Notes under the pieces: generated by a model
The model's database searches: none
What the model saw: only the letters and a program-made list of their open reading frames with translations
Told to the model about the DNA's origin: nothing
Source: Pseudomonas sp. RIT-PI-S
GTDB taxonomy: Bacteria; Pseudomonadota; Gammaproteobacteria; Pseudomonadales; Pseudomonadaceae
Direction of reading: 5' to 3'
Assembly (NCBI RefSeq): GCF_025642975.1
Contig: NZ_JANZKJ010000003.1
Coordinates: 305,507 to 369,506 of the forward strand
Length of the DNA: 64,000 bases
Program-made: the position numbers and the translations under genes
In this document: positions 46,713 through 62,313 of the stretch, one piece after another
How the letters are laid out: each line of letters starts with the position of its first letter
Numbering within the stretch: the stretch's first letter is position 1

Positions 46713-47386
46713 CACATCAACCCAAGCTCCGCCATGGACAGCGGCTCCCCCTCGCCCACGATGAAATGGTCCAGCACTCGCACATCGATATAGGCCAATG
46801 CCTCCTTTATACGCTGGGTGAGGCGGCAATCCGCCTGGCTGGGCTCGGTCACGCCTGACGGATGGTTGTGACAGAGGATGAGCGCCGCGGCATTGTGCGC
46901 GAGCGCCCGTTTGACCACCTGCCGGGGATACACGCTGGCGCTGTCGATGGAGCCTTGGAACAGCGCTTCGAACCCCAAGACTCGATGGCGCGCATCCAGA
47001 TAAAGACAGGCAAAAACTTCATGTGGCTCGTGGCGCAGCATGGCCTTCAGGTAGTCGCGCACTGCAGTGGAGTTTTCCAGCGCCGAGTCCCGGCGTAGCT
47101 GTTCAGCCAGGTGACGCCGAGCGATCTCGAGCACTGCCTGCAATTGGGCATATTTGGCTTCGCCCAGGCCGAGGTGACCGCTGAACGTGGGCAGATCGGC
47201 CTGCAACAAGCCACGCAGCCCGCCCAGCTCATCAAGCAGCCGCCGGGCCAGCTCGACGGCGTTACAGCCCTTGACCCCAGTACGCAGAAAAATCGCGAGT
47301 AACTCTGCATCGGAGAGCGTCTGCGCTCCCCGGCTGAGCAGTTTTTCCCGCGGGCGCTCCGCCGCGGGCCAGTCTCGAATGGCCAT
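46712..47386 (-). CDS. radC: RadC/JAB-domain protein (DNA repair protein RadC)
   Basis: 224 aa: N-terminal UPF0758 region with HhH-like ([20 protein letters not shown]) and C-terminal JAB domain with the metal motif [14 protein letters not shown] (~167-180). Annotated as RadC by family; a real repair function is doubtful and its biochemical activity unresolved. It is divergent from coaBC. Confidence 0.93.
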   Translation of the reverse strand: MAIRDWPAAERPREKLLSRGAQTLSDAELLAIFLRTGVKGCNAVELARRLLDELGGLRGLLQADLPTFSGHLGLGEAKYAQLQAVLEIARRHLAEQLRRDSALENSTAVRDYLKAMLRHEPHEVFACLYLDARHRVLGFEALFQGSIDSASVYPRQVVKRALAHNAAALILCHNHPSGVTEPSQADCRLTQRIKEALAYIDVRVLDHFIVGEGEPLSMAELGLM

Positions 47387-47622
47387 ATCCTCTCCTTGTC
47401 AGCCTTGGGCGCCGCTGTTCCATCGCAGGCGCTGTGCTATCTTAGCCCAACTTTTTTTGCACGATGGCCGGCGCCGTCATGGCCGGGGGCTAACACCGGC
47501 GGCGGTGACACCCATAACCCGTGGGCGGCCTATGGGCCGGCGCTTCTAGCCCTGCGTGGCTGTCGCGCGAAGGTTCATTTCCGATCGTTACACACCCAAT
47601 CAAGCGGACTAAGGCAGGCCCC

Positions 47623-48834
47623 ATGCAGCGGCTGTATCGAAAACGCATCGTTCTCGGCGTCGGCGGCGGCATAGCCGCATACAAAAGCGCCGAGCTGGTT
47701 CGTCGGCTCCTCGAGCAGGGCGCAGAAGTACGGGTGGTCATGACCCGTGGCGGCAGTGAATTCATCACCCCGCTGACCATGCAAGCGCTTTCGGGGCACC
47801 CGGTGCACCTGGACCTGCTCGACCCGGCGGCCGAAGCTGCCATGGGCCATATCGAACTGGCGCGCTGGGCTGACTTGGTACTGGTCGCCCCGGCAACGGC
47901 CGACCTGATCGCCCGGCTAGCCCAAGGGCTGGCCAATGACCTGTTGACCACCCTGGTGCTGGCGACCGACGCCACGGTCGCGCTGGCCCCGGCGATGAAC
48001 CAGGCCATGTGGCGCGACCCTGCTACCCAGGCCAACCTGGCGACCGTGCAGGGGCGTGGGCTTAAGGTCTTCGGCCCAGCGTCGGGAAGCCAGGCCTGTG
48101 GCGACGTGGGGCTGGGCCGAATGCTCGAGCCCGCGGACCTCGCACAGCTTGCCGCGGATTGCTTCCAACGCCAGGCGCTGTCCGGCAAGCATGTGTTGAT
48201 CACCGCTGGCCCGACCCAGGAAAACATCGATCCGGTGCGTTACATCACCAACCACAGCTCCGGAAAAATGGGCTTTGCTCTGGCTGAGGCGGCGGTCGAG
48301 GCCGGCGCCCGAGTTACCTTGGTCACAGGCCCGGTGCACCTGCCCACGCCTGATCGGGTCAGCCGCATCGATGTGGTCAGCGCCCGCGATATGCTAGCTG
48401 CATGCGAAGCCGCGATGCCCTGCGACATTCTCATTGCTTCGGCGGCGGTGGCGGATTACCGACCGGAAGTGATCGCCGCGCAGAAACTCAAAAAAGACCC
48501 AACCACGGGCGATGGCCTGCTGCTGCGCATGGTGCGCAACCCAGACATCCTCGCCACGCTCTCGGGGCGCGCAGACCGCCCGTTCAGCGTCGGTTTCGCC
48601 GCCGAGACTGAAAATCTGCTGGACTACGCCGCGCGCAAGCTGCGCGACAAGAACCTCGACCTGATCGTGGCCAACGACGTTGCCAACCCCAGCATCGGCT
48701 TCAACAGCGAGGAAAACGCCTGTAGCGTGATCGATCGCCAACTCACTGAAACACTGCTTCCCCAGACCAGCAAAGGCAAGATCGCGCGACAATTGATCGC
48801 GCTTATCGCCACCCGCATCCATCAGGTTCAATAG
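47623..48834 (+). CDS. coaBC: Bifunctional phosphopantothenoylcysteine decarboxylase/synthetase
   Basis: 403 aa. CoaC half: flavin fold [28 protein letters not shown] and [13 protein letters not shown] (catalytic Cys). CoaB half: [20 protein letters not shown] and the Lys-rich AAQKLKK. It makes 4'-phosphopantetheine from phosphopantothenate, Cys and CTP, step 2-3 of CoA synthesis. Start at 47623 ([15 protein letters not shown]); dut follows after 3 nt. Confidence 0.94.
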   Translation: MQRLYRKRIVLGVGGGIAAYKSAELVRRLLEQGAEVRVVMTRGGSEFITPLTMQALSGHPVHLDLLDPAAEAAMGHIELARWADLVLVAPATADLIARLAQGLANDLLTTLVLATDATVALAPAMNQAMWRDPATQANLATVQGRGLKVFGPASGSQACGDVGLGRMLEPADLAQLAADCFQRQALSGKHVLITAGPTQENIDPVRYITNHSSGKMGFALAEAAVEAGARVTLVTGPVHLPTPDRVSRIDVVSARDMLAACEAAMPCDILIASAAVADYRPEVIAAQKLKKDPTTGDGLLLRMVRNPDILATLSGRADRPFSVGFAAETENLLDYAARKLRDKNLDLIVANDVANPSIGFNSEENACSVIDRQLTETLLPQTSKGKIARQLIALIATRIHQVQ

Positions 48835-48837
48835 CCC

Positions 48838-49293
48838 ATGCACGCCCTGCAAGCCCGAATTCTCGATCCACGCCTGGGCAGCGATTTTCCGCTGCCCGAC
48901 TATGCCACCCCTGGCTCCGCCGGCCTTGATCTGCGGGCCATGCTGCCGGCCGACACTACCCTGGAGCCGGGCCAGACCCTGCTGATACCCACCGGCCTGT
49001 CGATTTTCATCGCCGACCCAGGGCTGGCGGCGCTGGTCCTGCCTCGCTCCGGCCTGGGCCATAAGCATGGGATCGTGCTCGGCAACCTCGTAGGGCTGAT
49101 CGACTCCGATTACCAAGGCGAGCTGATGGTGTCCTGCTGGAACCGCGGCAATACTTCATTTGAAATAAAGGTCGGAGAACGTATCGCCCAGCTGGTGCTG
49201 GTACCTGTGGTGCAGGCGCGCTTCGAAGTGGTCGAAGCGTTTGATCAAAGTCAGCGTGGCGCCGGCGGGTTCGGGCATTCAGGGAGCCACTGA
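48838..49293 (+). CDS. dut: dUTP diphosphatase
   Basis: 151 aa with all five Dut motifs: [43 protein letters not shown] and [10 protein letters not shown] at the C-terminus, the arm that closes over the active site. Homotrimeric; it hydrolyses dUTP to dUMP, preventing uracil in DNA. In operon with coaBC. Confidence 0.96.
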   Translation: MHALQARILDPRLGSDFPLPDYATPGSAGLDLRAMLPADTTLEPGQTLLIPTGLSIFIADPGLAALVLPRSGLGHKHGIVLGNLVGLIDSDYQGELMVSCWNRGNTSFEIKVGERIAQLVLVPVVQARFEVVEAFDQSQRGAGGFGHSGSH

Positions 49294-49334
49294 CAGCGTT
49301 TAGGCAGGCCTTCAGGACAATACAAGGAGTAATT

Positions 49335-52848
<3,514 letters not shown>

Positions 52849-52900
52849 CCCGCGGCGTTACCGGCTCGCAGGCTCCACGGGGCATGCGAGCTGTCGGGCT

Positions 52901-53494
52901 TCAAGGCTCAATCAATTGCTGTAGCCGCGCCCTGTCCGTGTCGAATGAACGGTTGGCATCTGCACGCATCTGCTGATATCGCTCGATCTGAGCGTTGATC
53001 TCTGCCCGGCGCTGGCGTATCGCTTCGAGCTGGTCGAGCACCATCGGAGCGACGGCCACCCCATTGCGCTCTTGATTGGCAGCCTCGCCCTGCAAGGAGG
53101 CCTGCTGAGCTTGCAGGGTCTGCAAGTTGCCATTGGCCTGGGCGATCATCCCGTCGATTTCTCCCAGCTGGCGCTGACGCGCCCGTTCCAGGTCGTCCAC
53201 ACTGCTGTACATCGCGCGTAGCTTGGCATCGGCCTGAGCCTGGGCGCGCTTGGCCGAGCTGGCCTGTTGCTCCTGCGCCGTGGGCGCCGGCGGAACGGTT
53301 TGCAGTACACGCCCCTGAGCGTTGAGGATCTGATAACCCTTTGAAACGAACTCTGGCGGTACGCCCTGGCGGTCCAGCACCACCACGCCTCGGTCATCCG
53401 TGTAACGGTACAGCTGCACGGGCAACGATGGTTGCGCAGCCACGGCGGCAATGGGGACCAATAGCCCCAAAACACCTGCAAGGCTGCGTGTCAT
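52901..53494 (-). CDS. DUF4124 domain protein, exported
   Basis: 197 aa: N-terminal signal sequence (~1-20), then YRYTDDRGVVVLDRQ, the DUF4124 motif, followed by a long Gln/Ala-rich coiled coil (~85-190). Envelope protein of unknown function. It begins 2 nt after pyrE ends on the same strand, a tight operon. Confidence 0.84.
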   Translation of the reverse strand: MTRSLAGVLGLLVPIAAVAAQPSLPVQLYRYTDDRGVVVLDRQGVPPEFVSKGYQILNAQGRVLQTVPPAPTAQEQQASSAKRAQAQADAKLRAMYSSVDDLERARQRQLGEIDGMIAQANGNLQTLQAQQASLQGEAANQERNGVAVAPMVLDQLEAIRQRRAEINAQIERYQQMRADANRSFDTDRARLQQLIEP

Positions 53495-53496
53495 GG

Positions 53497-54138
53497 TCAG
53501 ATTCCGTACTGTGCGCGATAGGCTTCGACGGCCGGCAGGTGCTGTTTGAGCTGCGCGTCCTCGGCAAGGTATTCGAGCACTTGATCCAGCGACACGATGC
53601 TGACTACCGGAATGCCGTAGTCACGCTCCACTTCCTGGATGGCCGATAGCTCCCCTTTCCCACGCTCCTGGCGGTTGAGCGCGATAAGTACCGCCGCAGC
53701 GCGGGCGTTCTCGGCCTGGATGATGGTCATGACTTCACGAATGGCGGTCCCTGCGGTGATCACGTCGTCGATGATCAGTACATCGCCCTTGAGCGGAGCA
53801 CCCACAAGGCTGCCCCCTTCGCCGTGGTCCTTGGCCTCTTTGCGGTTGAAGCACCAGGGCACGTCCCGCGCGTGTTTGTCCGCCAGGGCCACCGCCGTTG
53901 CCGAGGCCAACGGGATGCCTTTGTATGCGGGGCCGAACAGCACGTCGAAGTTCAGGCCGCTGTCGACGATCGCCGATGCATAGCATTGGCCCAGTCGAGC
54001 CAGCGCGGAGCCGGTATTGAACAAGCCGGCATTGAAGAAGTAAGGACTGGTGCGCCCAGACTTCAAAGTAAACTCACCGAAGCGCAGCACGCCCCGCTCG
54101 ATGGCAAAACGAATGAAGTCACGCTGGTAGGCTTGCAT
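53497..54138 (-). CDS. pyrE: Orotate phosphoribosyltransferase
   Basis: 213 aa, with [16 protein letters not shown] as PRPP loop (~121-136) and [11 protein letters not shown] (orotate/pyrophosphate site). It makes OMP from orotate and PRPP in pyrimidine biosynthesis. AGGA lies 7 nt upstream of the ATG. It is divergent from crc. Confidence 0.96.
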   Translation of the reverse strand: MQAYQRDFIRFAIERGVLRFGEFTLKSGRTSPYFFNAGLFNTGSALARLGQCYASAIVDSGLNFDVLFGPAYKGIPLASATAVALADKHARDVPWCFNRKEAKDHGEGGSLVGAPLKGDVLIIDDVITAGTAIREVMTIIQAENARAAAVLIALNRQERGKGELSAIQEVERDYGIPVVSIVSLDQVLEYLAEDAQLKQHLPAVEAYRAQYGI

Positions 54139-54219
54139 GTAAAAGTCCTGAATACCACGGATTTAGCTAAATAACTTGACCTCGGGTATCATACACGCAC
54201 GAGATTTTTGGGGCCATTT

Positions 54220-54999
54220 ATGCGGATCATCAGTGTGAACGTCAATGGGATTCAGGCGGCTGTCGAGCGAGGCTTGCTCAGCTGGCTGCAAGCCCAGAAT
54301 GCCGACGTGATCTGCTTGCAGGATACCCGCGCCTCGGCGTTCGAACTGGACGATTCCGCTTATCAGCTCGATGGCTATTTCCTTTATGCGGCCGACGCTG
54401 AAGTCCCGGCCCAAGGTGGCGTCGCGCTTTATTCGCGGTTGCAGCCCAAGGCGATCATCAGCGGCCTGGGGTTCGAAACGTCGGACCGTTTCGGCCGTTA
54501 CCTGCAAGCGGATTTCGACAAGGTCAGTATCGCTACCCTGCTGTTCCCTTCCGGGCGCGGCGGCGATGAAGAGCTGAACCAAAAATTCAAGTTGATGGAC
54601 GACTTCGCCCGCTATCTGGATAAACAACGCCGTAAGCGGCGCGAATATATCTATTGCGGCTCGCTCTACGTAGCCCAGCAGAAACTAGACATCAAAAACT
54701 GGCGCGACAGCCAGCAGTCCCCAGGCTTCCTGGCGCCAGAACGCGCCTGGATGGACGAGATCGTCGGCAACATGGGTTATGTGGACGCGCTGCGGGAAGT
54801 CAGCCGCGAAGGGGACCAGTACAGCTGGTGGCCTGATAGCGAACAAGCCGAGATGCTCAACCTGGGCTGGCGTTTCGACTATCAATTGCTGACACCCGGC
54901 CTTCGCCGTTTCGTGCGCAGCGCCCGGCTGCCCCGCCAGCCCCGGTTCTCGCAGCACGCACCGTTCATTGTCGACTACGACTGGACGCTGACCATCTAA
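54220..54999 (+). CDS. crc: Catabolite repression control protein Crc
   Basis: 259 aa, exactly the family length, beginning MRIISVNVNGIQAAVERGLL. It has the exonuclease-endonuclease-phosphatase fold (RAWMDEIVGNMGYVDALREV, FVRSARLPRQPRFSQHAPFIVDYDW), but in Pseudomonas Crc lacks nuclease activity and works with Hfq on A-rich target mRNAs to repress catabolic genes. The upstream in-frame TTG (54208) is not favoured. Convergent with rph across a REP pair. Confidence 0.96.
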   Translation: MRIISVNVNGIQAAVERGLLSWLQAQNADVICLQDTRASAFELDDSAYQLDGYFLYAADAEVPAQGGVALYSRLQPKAIISGLGFETSDRFGRYLQADFDKVSIATLLFPSGRGGDEELNQKFKLMDDFARYLDKQRRKRREYIYCGSLYVAQQKLDIKNWRDSQQSPGFLAPERAWMDEIVGNMGYVDALREVSREGDQYSWWPDSEQAEMLNLGWRFDYQLLTPGLRRFVRSARLPRQPRFSQHAPFIVDYDWTLTI

Positions 55000-55015
55000 G
55001 CAGGGCCGCTTCGTT

Positions 55016-55070
55016 CGCGGGCTTCGCCCGCTCCTGCACCTCGAACATGTGGGAGCGGGCGAAGCCCGCG
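55016..55070. repeat. Inverted pair of REP elements between crc and rph
   Basis: CGCGGGCTTCGCCCGCTCC (55016-55034) and its exact inverse (55052-55070), 19-bp perfect arms around a 17-nt centre. Each arm contains its own short hairpin GCGGGC-TTC-GCCCGC, the known form of the abundant P. putida REP. Placement between two convergent genes suggests a role in termination or mRNA stability. Confidence 0.85.
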
Positions 55071-55108
55071 AGCTGCCGTTTACAGCCCGCGAATAACTTC
55101 CGCCCGGC

Positions 55109-55831
55109 TCAGTCTTCCAGCGCGGTTTTCTGGATTTCGAACAGGTCGACCATACCCTTGCGGGCCAAGGTCAGCATGGCATTGAGATCCTCGGGCTGGA
55201 ATGGCGCACCCTCGGCGGTACCTTGCACCTCGATGAAGCCGCCAGTGCTGGTCATCACCACGTTGAGGTCGGTTTCAGCGGCGGAATCCTCGGGGTAGTC
55301 CAAGTCCAGCACAGGCGTGCCTTGGTACATGCCCACCGAAACGGCGGCGATCATCTGCTTGAGCGGGTCGCCTGCCTTGAGCCCACCGCGCTTCTTGATC
55401 ACTTTCAACGCGTCGACCAGCGCGACCATGGCGCCAGTGATCGAGGCAGTGCGGGTACCACCGTCGGCCTGGATCACGTCGCAGTCCACATAGAGGGTAA
55501 TATCGCCCAGCTTGGTCATGTCCAGTGCAGCCCGCAGCGAACGGCCGATCAACCGTTGGATCTCTAGCGTGCGCCCCCCTTGCTTGCCTCGGCTGGCCTC
55601 GCGCTGATTACGGTCCCCAGTGGCGCGCGGCAGCATCCCGTATTCGGCGGTCAGCCAACCCTGGCCTTGGCCCTTGAGGAAGCGCGGCACGCCGTTCTCG
55701 ACGCTCACCGTGCAAATCACCCGGGTATCACCGAATTCAACCAGCACCGAACCCTCGGCGTGCCGGGTGTAATTGCGGGTGATGCGGATCGGGCGGAGCT
55801 GATCGGCGGCGCGACCACTAGGACGTTTCAT
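55109..55831 (-). CDS. rph: Ribonuclease PH
   Basis: 240 aa: [20 protein letters not shown], then [20 protein letters not shown] (phosphate site), and [21 protein letters not shown] phosphorolytic 3' exoribonuclease that trims tRNA precursors. Start at 55831 fits the family; the longer open frame to 56038 is not supported. Divergent from yicC. Confidence 0.95.
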   Translation of the reverse strand: MKRPSGRAADQLRPIRITRNYTRHAEGSVLVEFGDTRVICTVSVENGVPRFLKGQGQGWLTAEYGMLPRATGDRNQREASRGKQGGRTLEIQRLIGRSLRAALDMTKLGDITLYVDCDVIQADGGTRTASITGAMVALVDALKVIKKRGGLKAGDPLKQMIAAVSVGMYQGTPVLDLDYPEDSAAETDLNVVMTSTGGFIEVQGTAEGAPFQPEDLNAMLTLARKGMVDLFEIQKTALED

Positions 55832-56036
55832 CTGGGCTACCTGTACGGATTGAAAAACTGCCGGACAGTATAAAGCCCTACCGCCCACGCAGGTATTTAA
55901 ATAGCCCGGGGCGACACGCGGGGCACCGCCGCCTGGTGGTCGCGCGATGGGAGCCGGGCCCGGGTTGAGGTACACTCTTGCGCCTTTACCGTTCCAAGGC
56001 GCGCAAGCTCCGCCGCCACCACGAGGTTTCGCTTCC

Positions 56037-57531
<1,495 letters not shown>

Positions 57532-57670
57532 GCGATCACAACGGACCAGCGGGTGAAGAAAACCCCGTTCATATCGCAGCGGGCCTTCCATTCAGGCTGG
57601 TGATTTTTTAAACTGTCGAGTCCGCTACCCCGCTCAGGCGGGCGCTCACTGTATTTGTACGAGGAAGACC

Positions 57671-57934
57671 ATGGCCCGCGTGACCGTTGAAGACTGCCTG
57701 GAACATGTCGATAACCGCTTCGAGCTGGTCATGCTCGCTACCAAGCGCTCCCGTCAGCTGGCAACCGGCGGCAAGGAGCCCAAGGTAGGCTGGGAAAACG
57801 ACAAGCCCACCGTGGTAGCCCTGCGCGAGATCGCCGCTGGCCTGGTCGATTACGATGTAATCGCTGAGGCTGAGATCGTCGATGAAGAGCCGCTGTTCAC
57901 TGCGTTCGAGGACGAGGCCAACGAGGCCGTTTAA
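57671..57934 (+). CDS. rpoZ: RNA polymerase omega subunit
   Basis: 87 aa: [20 protein letters not shown] then [15 protein letters not shown], the omega signature. It assists beta' folding and forms one of the ppGpp sites, which is apt beside spoT. Part of the gmk-rpoZ-spoT order. Confidence 0.97.
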   Translation: MARVTVEDCLEHVDNRFELVMLATKRSRQLATGGKEPKVGWENDKPTVVALREIAAGLVDYDVIAEAEIVDEEPLFTAFEDEANEAV

Positions 57935-57991
57935 GCGCATGCCCTGTCGACCCCCCGCGGCGAAGGCGCCATCCTGGCTGGAGGTTTTTCC

Positions 57992-60100
57992 TTGCTAGGC
58001 ATAGATGTCCTCGCCGAACGCTTGTCGACCTATCTCGGCAAGGACCAGGTCAATCTGGTCCGCCGAGCGTACTATTACGCCGAACAGGCTCACGACGGCC
58101 AGCGCCGCCGTAGCGGTGAGCCTTATGTGACCCACCCACTGGCGGTGGCGAACATTCTCGCGGACATGCACATGGACCATCAGAGCCTGATGGCCGCCAT
58201 GCTCCATGACGTAATCGAAGATACCGGCATCGCCAAGGAAGCGCTCTGCGCACAGTTTGGCGAAACCGTGGCCGAACTCGTCGATGGTGTCAGCAAACTG
58301 ACCCAGATGAACTTCGAGACCAAGGCCGAGGCCCAGGCCGAGAACTTCCAGAAGATGGCCATGGCCATGGCCCGGGACATCCGGGTGATTCTGGTCAAGC
58401 TGGCCGACCGCCTGCACAACATGCGCACCCTCGAAGTGCTGTCCGGTGAAAAGCGCCGACGCATTGCCAAGGAAACCCTGGAAATCTACGCTCCCATCGC
58501 CAACCGGCTGGGGATGCACAATGTGCGCGTGGAATTCGAGGACCTGGGGTTCAAGGCAATGCACCCGATGCGCTCGGAGCGCATCCACCAGGCGGTGAAA
58601 CGCGCCCGGGGCAATCGCAAGGAGCTGGTCGCCAAGATCGAACATTCCCTCGCCAATTGCCTGGCCGTGGACGGCATTGCCGGCGACGTGAGCGGCCGCC
58701 AGAAGCACCTCTACGGCATCTACAAGAAGATGCGCGGCAAGCGTCGCGCCTTCAACGAGATCATGGACGTTTACGCGTTCCGTATCGTGGTCGACAAGGT
58801 CGACACCTGCTACCGCGTGCTCGGCGCCGTGCACAACCTGTATAAGCCGCTACCCGGTCGTTTCAAGGATTACATCGCGATTCCCAAGGCGAACGGCTAC
58901 CAGTCCCTGCACACCACGCTGTTTGGCATGCACGGTGTGCCGATCGAAATCCAGATTCGTACCCGCGAGATGGAAGAGATGGCCAATAACGGCATCGCCG
59001 CCCACTGGCTGTACAAATCCAACGACGACGAGCTCCCGAAAGGCACCCATGCCCGGGCACGCCAATGGGTCAAAGGTGTGCTGGAGCTGCAGCAGCGCGC
59101 GGGTAACTCCCTGGAATTCATCGAGAGCGTGAAGATCGACCTCTTCCCTGACGAGGTCTACGTGTTCACGCCCAAGGGCAAGATCATGGAGCTGCCCAAA
59201 GGCTCCACCGCGGTGGACTTCGCCTATGCGGTTCATACCGACGTGGGCAACAGCTGCATCGCTTGCCGAATCAATCGCCGCCTGGCGCCGTTGTCCGAAC
59301 CGCTGCAAAGCGGCTCGACGGTGGAAATCGTCAGCGCGCCGGGGGCCAGGCCAAACCCTGCGTGGCTGAACTTCGTGGTGACTGGCAAGGCGCGTACGCA
59401 CATCCGGCATGCACTCAAACTGCAACGCCGCTCCGAATCCGTCAGCCTGGGTGAGCGCCTGCTCAACAAAGTGCTCAATGGTTTCGAGACGTCCCTCGAC
59501 CGAATCCCTGCCGAACGCGTGCAGCATCTGCTGGCCGAATACCGGCTGGAGGTCATCGAGGACCTACTCGAGGACATCGGCCTAGGCAACCGTATGGCCT
59601 ACGTGGTCGCCCGCCGGCTGCAGGCCAGTGAAGGTGAGGCGTCGCCCAGCAGCGAAAGCCCACTGGCGATTCGCGGCACCGAAGGGTTGGTGCTCAGCTA
59701 CGCCAAGTGCTGTACGCCCATCCCCGGCGACCCCATCGTTGGCCACCTGTCCGCCGGCAAGGGCATGGTCGTGCATTTGGAGAGTTGCCGGAACATCAGT
59801 GAAGTACGCCATAACCCAGAAAAGTGCATCCAGCTGGCCTGGGCCAAGGATGTCAGCGGCGAATTCAACGTGGAGCTTCGCGTGGAGCTTGAGCATCAGC
59901 GCGGCCTCATCGCCTTGCTGGCGAGCAGCGTGAATGCGGCCGACGGCAATATCGAGAAAATCAGCATGGACGAGCGCGACGGACGCACCAGCGTCGTTCA
60001 ATTGGTGGTCAGCGTTCACGACCGGGTTCACTTGGCCCGCGTGATCCGCAAGTTGCGCGCGCTCAACGGCGTTATTCGTATCACCCGCATGCGAGCTTAA
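57992..60100 (+). CDS. spoT: Bifunctional (p)ppGpp synthetase/hydrolase SpoT
   Basis: 702 aa. HD domain with HDVIEDTG (~72-79) for ppGpp hydrolysis; synthetase domain ~240-350 ([32 protein letters not shown]); TGS ~385-445 ([20 protein letters not shown]); ACT at the C-terminus ([20 protein letters not shown]). Maintains stringent-response alarmones. Translation starts at TTG 57992, with GGAGG 7 nt upstream and no better codon before the HD domain. Confidence 0.94.
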   Translation: MLGIDVLAERLSTYLGKDQVNLVRRAYYYAEQAHDGQRRRSGEPYVTHPLAVANILADMHMDHQSLMAAMLHDVIEDTGIAKEALCAQFGETVAELVDGVSKLTQMNFETKAEAQAENFQKMAMAMARDIRVILVKLADRLHNMRTLEVLSGEKRRRIAKETLEIYAPIANRLGMHNVRVEFEDLGFKAMHPMRSERIHQAVKRARGNRKELVAKIEHSLANCLAVDGIAGDVSGRQKHLYGIYKKMRGKRRAFNEIMDVYAFRIVVDKVDTCYRVLGAVHNLYKPLPGRFKDYIAIPKANGYQSLHTTLFGMHGVPIEIQIRTREMEEMANNGIAAHWLYKSNDDELPKGTHARARQWVKGVLELQQRAGNSLEFIESVKIDLFPDEVYVFTPKGKIMELPKGSTAVDFAYAVHTDVGNSCIACRINRRLAPLSEPLQSGSTVEIVSAPGARPNPAWLNFVVTGKARTHIRHALKLQRRSESVSLGERLLNKVLNGFETSLDRIPAERVQHLLAEYRLEVIEDLLEDIGLGNRMAYVVARRLQASEGEASPSSESPLAIRGTEGLVLSYAKCCTPIPGDPIVGHLSAGKGMVVHLESCRNISEVRHNPEKCIQLAWAKDVSGEFNVELRVELEHQRGLIALLASSVNAADGNIEKISMDERDGRTSVVQLVVSVHDRVHLARVIRKLRALNGVIRITRMRA

Positions 60101-60135
60101 GGCCGCGGCGTCTCGTAAAATTCAAGGAGCATTTC

Positions 60136-60516
60136 ATGACCAAGAGCGTCATTCACAGCGACAAGGCCCCAGCGGCCATCGGCACCTACTCCCAGGCCAT
60201 CAAGGCGGGCAATACCGTCTACATGTCGGGCCAGATCCCGCTGGACCCTAGCACCATGGAGCTGGTTGAAGGTTTCGAAGCGCAGACCATCCAGGTGTTC
60301 GAAAACCTCAAGTCCGTGGCTGAAGCCGCTGGCGGCTCCTTCAAGGACATCGTCAAACTGAACATCTTCCTCACCGACCTGAGCAACTTCGCCACGGTGA
60401 ACGAAATCATGGGCCGTTACTTCCAGCAACCTTACCCTGCACGCGCCGCTATCGGCGTTGCTGCCCTGCCCAAGGGCTCGCAGGTGGAAATGGACGCCAT
60501 CTTGGTTCTGGAGTGA
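60136..60516 (+). CDS. ridA: 2-iminobutanoate/2-iminopropanoate deaminase RidA
   Basis: 126 aa, canonical Rid[49 protein letters not shown] (Arg and Glu active-site residues). It hydrolyses reactive imines from PLP enzymes. AAGGAG precedes the ATG; it follows spoT as in other gammaproteobacteria. The second RidA in this window (33472-33825) is a divergent paralogue. Confidence 0.95.
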   Translation: MTKSVIHSDKAPAAIGTYSQAIKAGNTVYMSGQIPLDPSTMELVEGFEAQTIQVFENLKSVAEAAGGSFKDIVKLNIFLTDLSNFATVNEIMGRYFQQPYPARAAIGVAALPKGSQVEMDAILVLE

Positions 60517-60570
60517 ACCTGTGGCGGCGGCCAGCCGGCTTGCCGCCGCCCTCATCTGCAAGGATCTTTC

Positions 60571-61302
60571 ATGCGCACCCTGTTAGTGGCGATCCCCATG
60601 CTGGCCGCACTGCTGAGTGGCTGCGCCAGCCATTCCGCTGACGTGGCCGGGGTGTGGATCAACGAAAGCGCCATCGAGGCGGCAGTAAAGGGCGGCAACC
60701 TGCGCCAGGCATTGCTGGGCATGGGCCCGACACTGGAATGGCAGATCGATTCGGCCGCCGGCAAGGCGACGTCCAGCAACGGCTTCGAGGTCGCCGAGGG
60801 TAGCCTGACGGCCACCGGGAAAGGCCAGTGGCAGGTCAGCTTCTACGGCAACGGTACAGAATCACTAGCCCTCGACGGGAAAACTCTCGTACAAGCCGCC
60901 AGCGATACCGCTGCGCAACAAAGCTTTGTTCGTACCGAGGCAGGGCAGCCCGCTTCGGCGCCAGGCGCTAGTTTCGAACACCGCTTGTATGAGGCCTATA
61001 TGGGCGGCGATTGGAATATCGACGAAGGTGAAGGTACCGGTGCCAAGGTGCATTTTCTGCCCGACGGCCGCGTCGAGGGCCTACCCGGCATTGACCGCTA
61101 CGCACTTTGCCTCGGCGGGGATTGCGCCGCCATGAGCGGTGCCTTCGACAGCATCTGGCTGCAAAGCGGCACGCAAGGTAATGCGTACATCCTGCAACGC
61201 GGCGACGGTCAGCTGGATATTTTCCAGGCAGCCAACCAAGCCGCGGCTGATGAAATGCCCAGCCTTCGCCCAGGGCCTGTCGTCTGGCGTTTACACCGCT
61301 AG
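60571..61302 (+). CDS. Putative lipoprotein, function unknown
   Basis: 243 aa with signal and lipobox ALLSGC at ~13-18. The mature part repeats a GVWIN/GDWNID motif, two beta-rich halves of about 100 residues each, reminiscent of lipocalin-like stress proteins but not recognised. Conserved position after ridA in P. putida. Its end overlaps the convergent epimerase gene by 4 nt. Confidence 0.75.
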   Translation: MRTLLVAIPMLAALLSGCASHSADVAGVWINESAIEAAVKGGNLRQALLGMGPTLEWQIDSAAGKATSSNGFEVAEGSLTATGKGQWQVSFYGNGTESLALDGKTLVQAASDTAAQQSFVRTEAGQPASAPGASFEHRLYEAYMGGDWNIDEGEGTGAKVHFLPDGRVEGLPGIDRYALCLGGDCAAMSGAFDSIWLQSGTQGNAYILQRGDGQLDIFQAANQAAADEMPSLRPGPVVWRLHR

Positions 61303-62156
61303 GCCATACCCTGTAGCAACTCGGCGTACCCTTCACGGAAACTGGGGTAACGCGGCGCCCAGCCAATGGCCCGCGCGCGCGCATTGCTGCAGCGTTTGCT
61401 GCCGGTACGGCGCAGCGGAGCCTGATGGGACGTTTGCGCCACACCTAACTGCCCGCACAACCATTCCAGCACCTCATGCAGCGCCGCTGGGCAGTCATCC
61501 ACCCCCAGGTAGCAACCCGCAAGCTCGGTGCCTGCCCAGTCGGCACGCAGCAAGTGCGCGATCAACCCTGCAGCATCATCGGCATGTATGCGGTTGCCGT
61601 ATTGAGGTGGCTGTTGCGCTGCATAAACTCCCTGCCGAGCCTGGTTGATCAGCCGCTCGCGGCCTGGGCCGTAAATGCCTGTGAGCCTCACCACCGTAGC
61701 CGGGGCCTGGCTTGATGCAGCCAATGCTTCGGCTTCGAGCATTACTTGGCCGGAATATCCCGCCGGTTGTGTCGCCGAGGTCTCGTCTACCCATTCGCCG
61801 TCTGTCTGGCCATACACGCTGCTGCTGGATACGAATATCAGCCGCCGCGGGGTCTGGCCATGCTGCTTGAGCCAGCCCATCACATTCGCCAAACCGTCGA
61901 GATAGGCCCGGCGGTAGCCGTCTTCATCGTGCTGGTCAGCAGCGACGGCATAGACGAGATAGTCCGGCGCCACCACTGGCCAACCGTCCGGGCAGCCCGG
62001 CTGGCTGAAATCGGCACACACCCCACGGACACCTTCGGGCAACCGGGAGACGGTGCGACGGGCTCCTGTAACTTCCCAGCCAGCGCCTTGGAGTTGCCGG
62101 GCCACCCGGCCGCCAATGTCGCCACAGCCGGCAATCAATATCCTAGGAACTGTCAT
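61299..62156 (-). CDS. NAD(P)-dependent epimerase/dehydratase-like protein (YeeZ-like)
   Basis: 285 aa, extended-SDR fold: ILIAGCGDIGGRVARQL at ~5-21 binds the cofactor, with FVSSSSVYGQTDGEWVDE as the SxnY-like active-site segment and VRLTGIYGPGRE. Catalytic Lys not evident in the usual YxxxK, so it may be atypical. Start 62156 matches family; GAGG upstream. Divergent from exbB. Confidence 0.8.
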   Translation of the reverse strand: MTVPRILIAGCGDIGGRVARQLQGAGWEVTGARRTVSRLPEGVRGVCADFSQPGCPDGWPVVAPDYLVYAVAADQHDEDGYRRAYLDGLANVMGWLKQHGQTPRRLIFVSSSSVYGQTDGEWVDETSATQPAGYSGQVMLEAEALAASSQAPATVVRLTGIYGPGRERLINQARQGVYAAQQPPQYGNRIHADDAAGLIAHLLRADWAGTELAGCYLGVDDCPAALHEVLEWLCGQLGVAQTSHQAPLRRTGSKRCSNARARAIGWAPRYPSFREGYAELLQGMA

Positions 62157-62313
62157 ATCCCACCTCGTTTGCAGCTTCGCCGCCCGGAAACAATGAAAAA
62201 TCCGACGCAATCGCTTCTGCTATTAAGAATTACTTGCAATAATGACGCACCATTTGCCCCGGCGCCCATCAGCCTGCATGGACCGCCACCGTCATTATTC
62301 AGGTTCGGCCAGC

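Noticed and set aside
62157..62313. Fur box upstream of exbB
   Set aside because: The AT-rich stretch near 62225-62250 does not align convincingly to the 19-bp Fur consensus.
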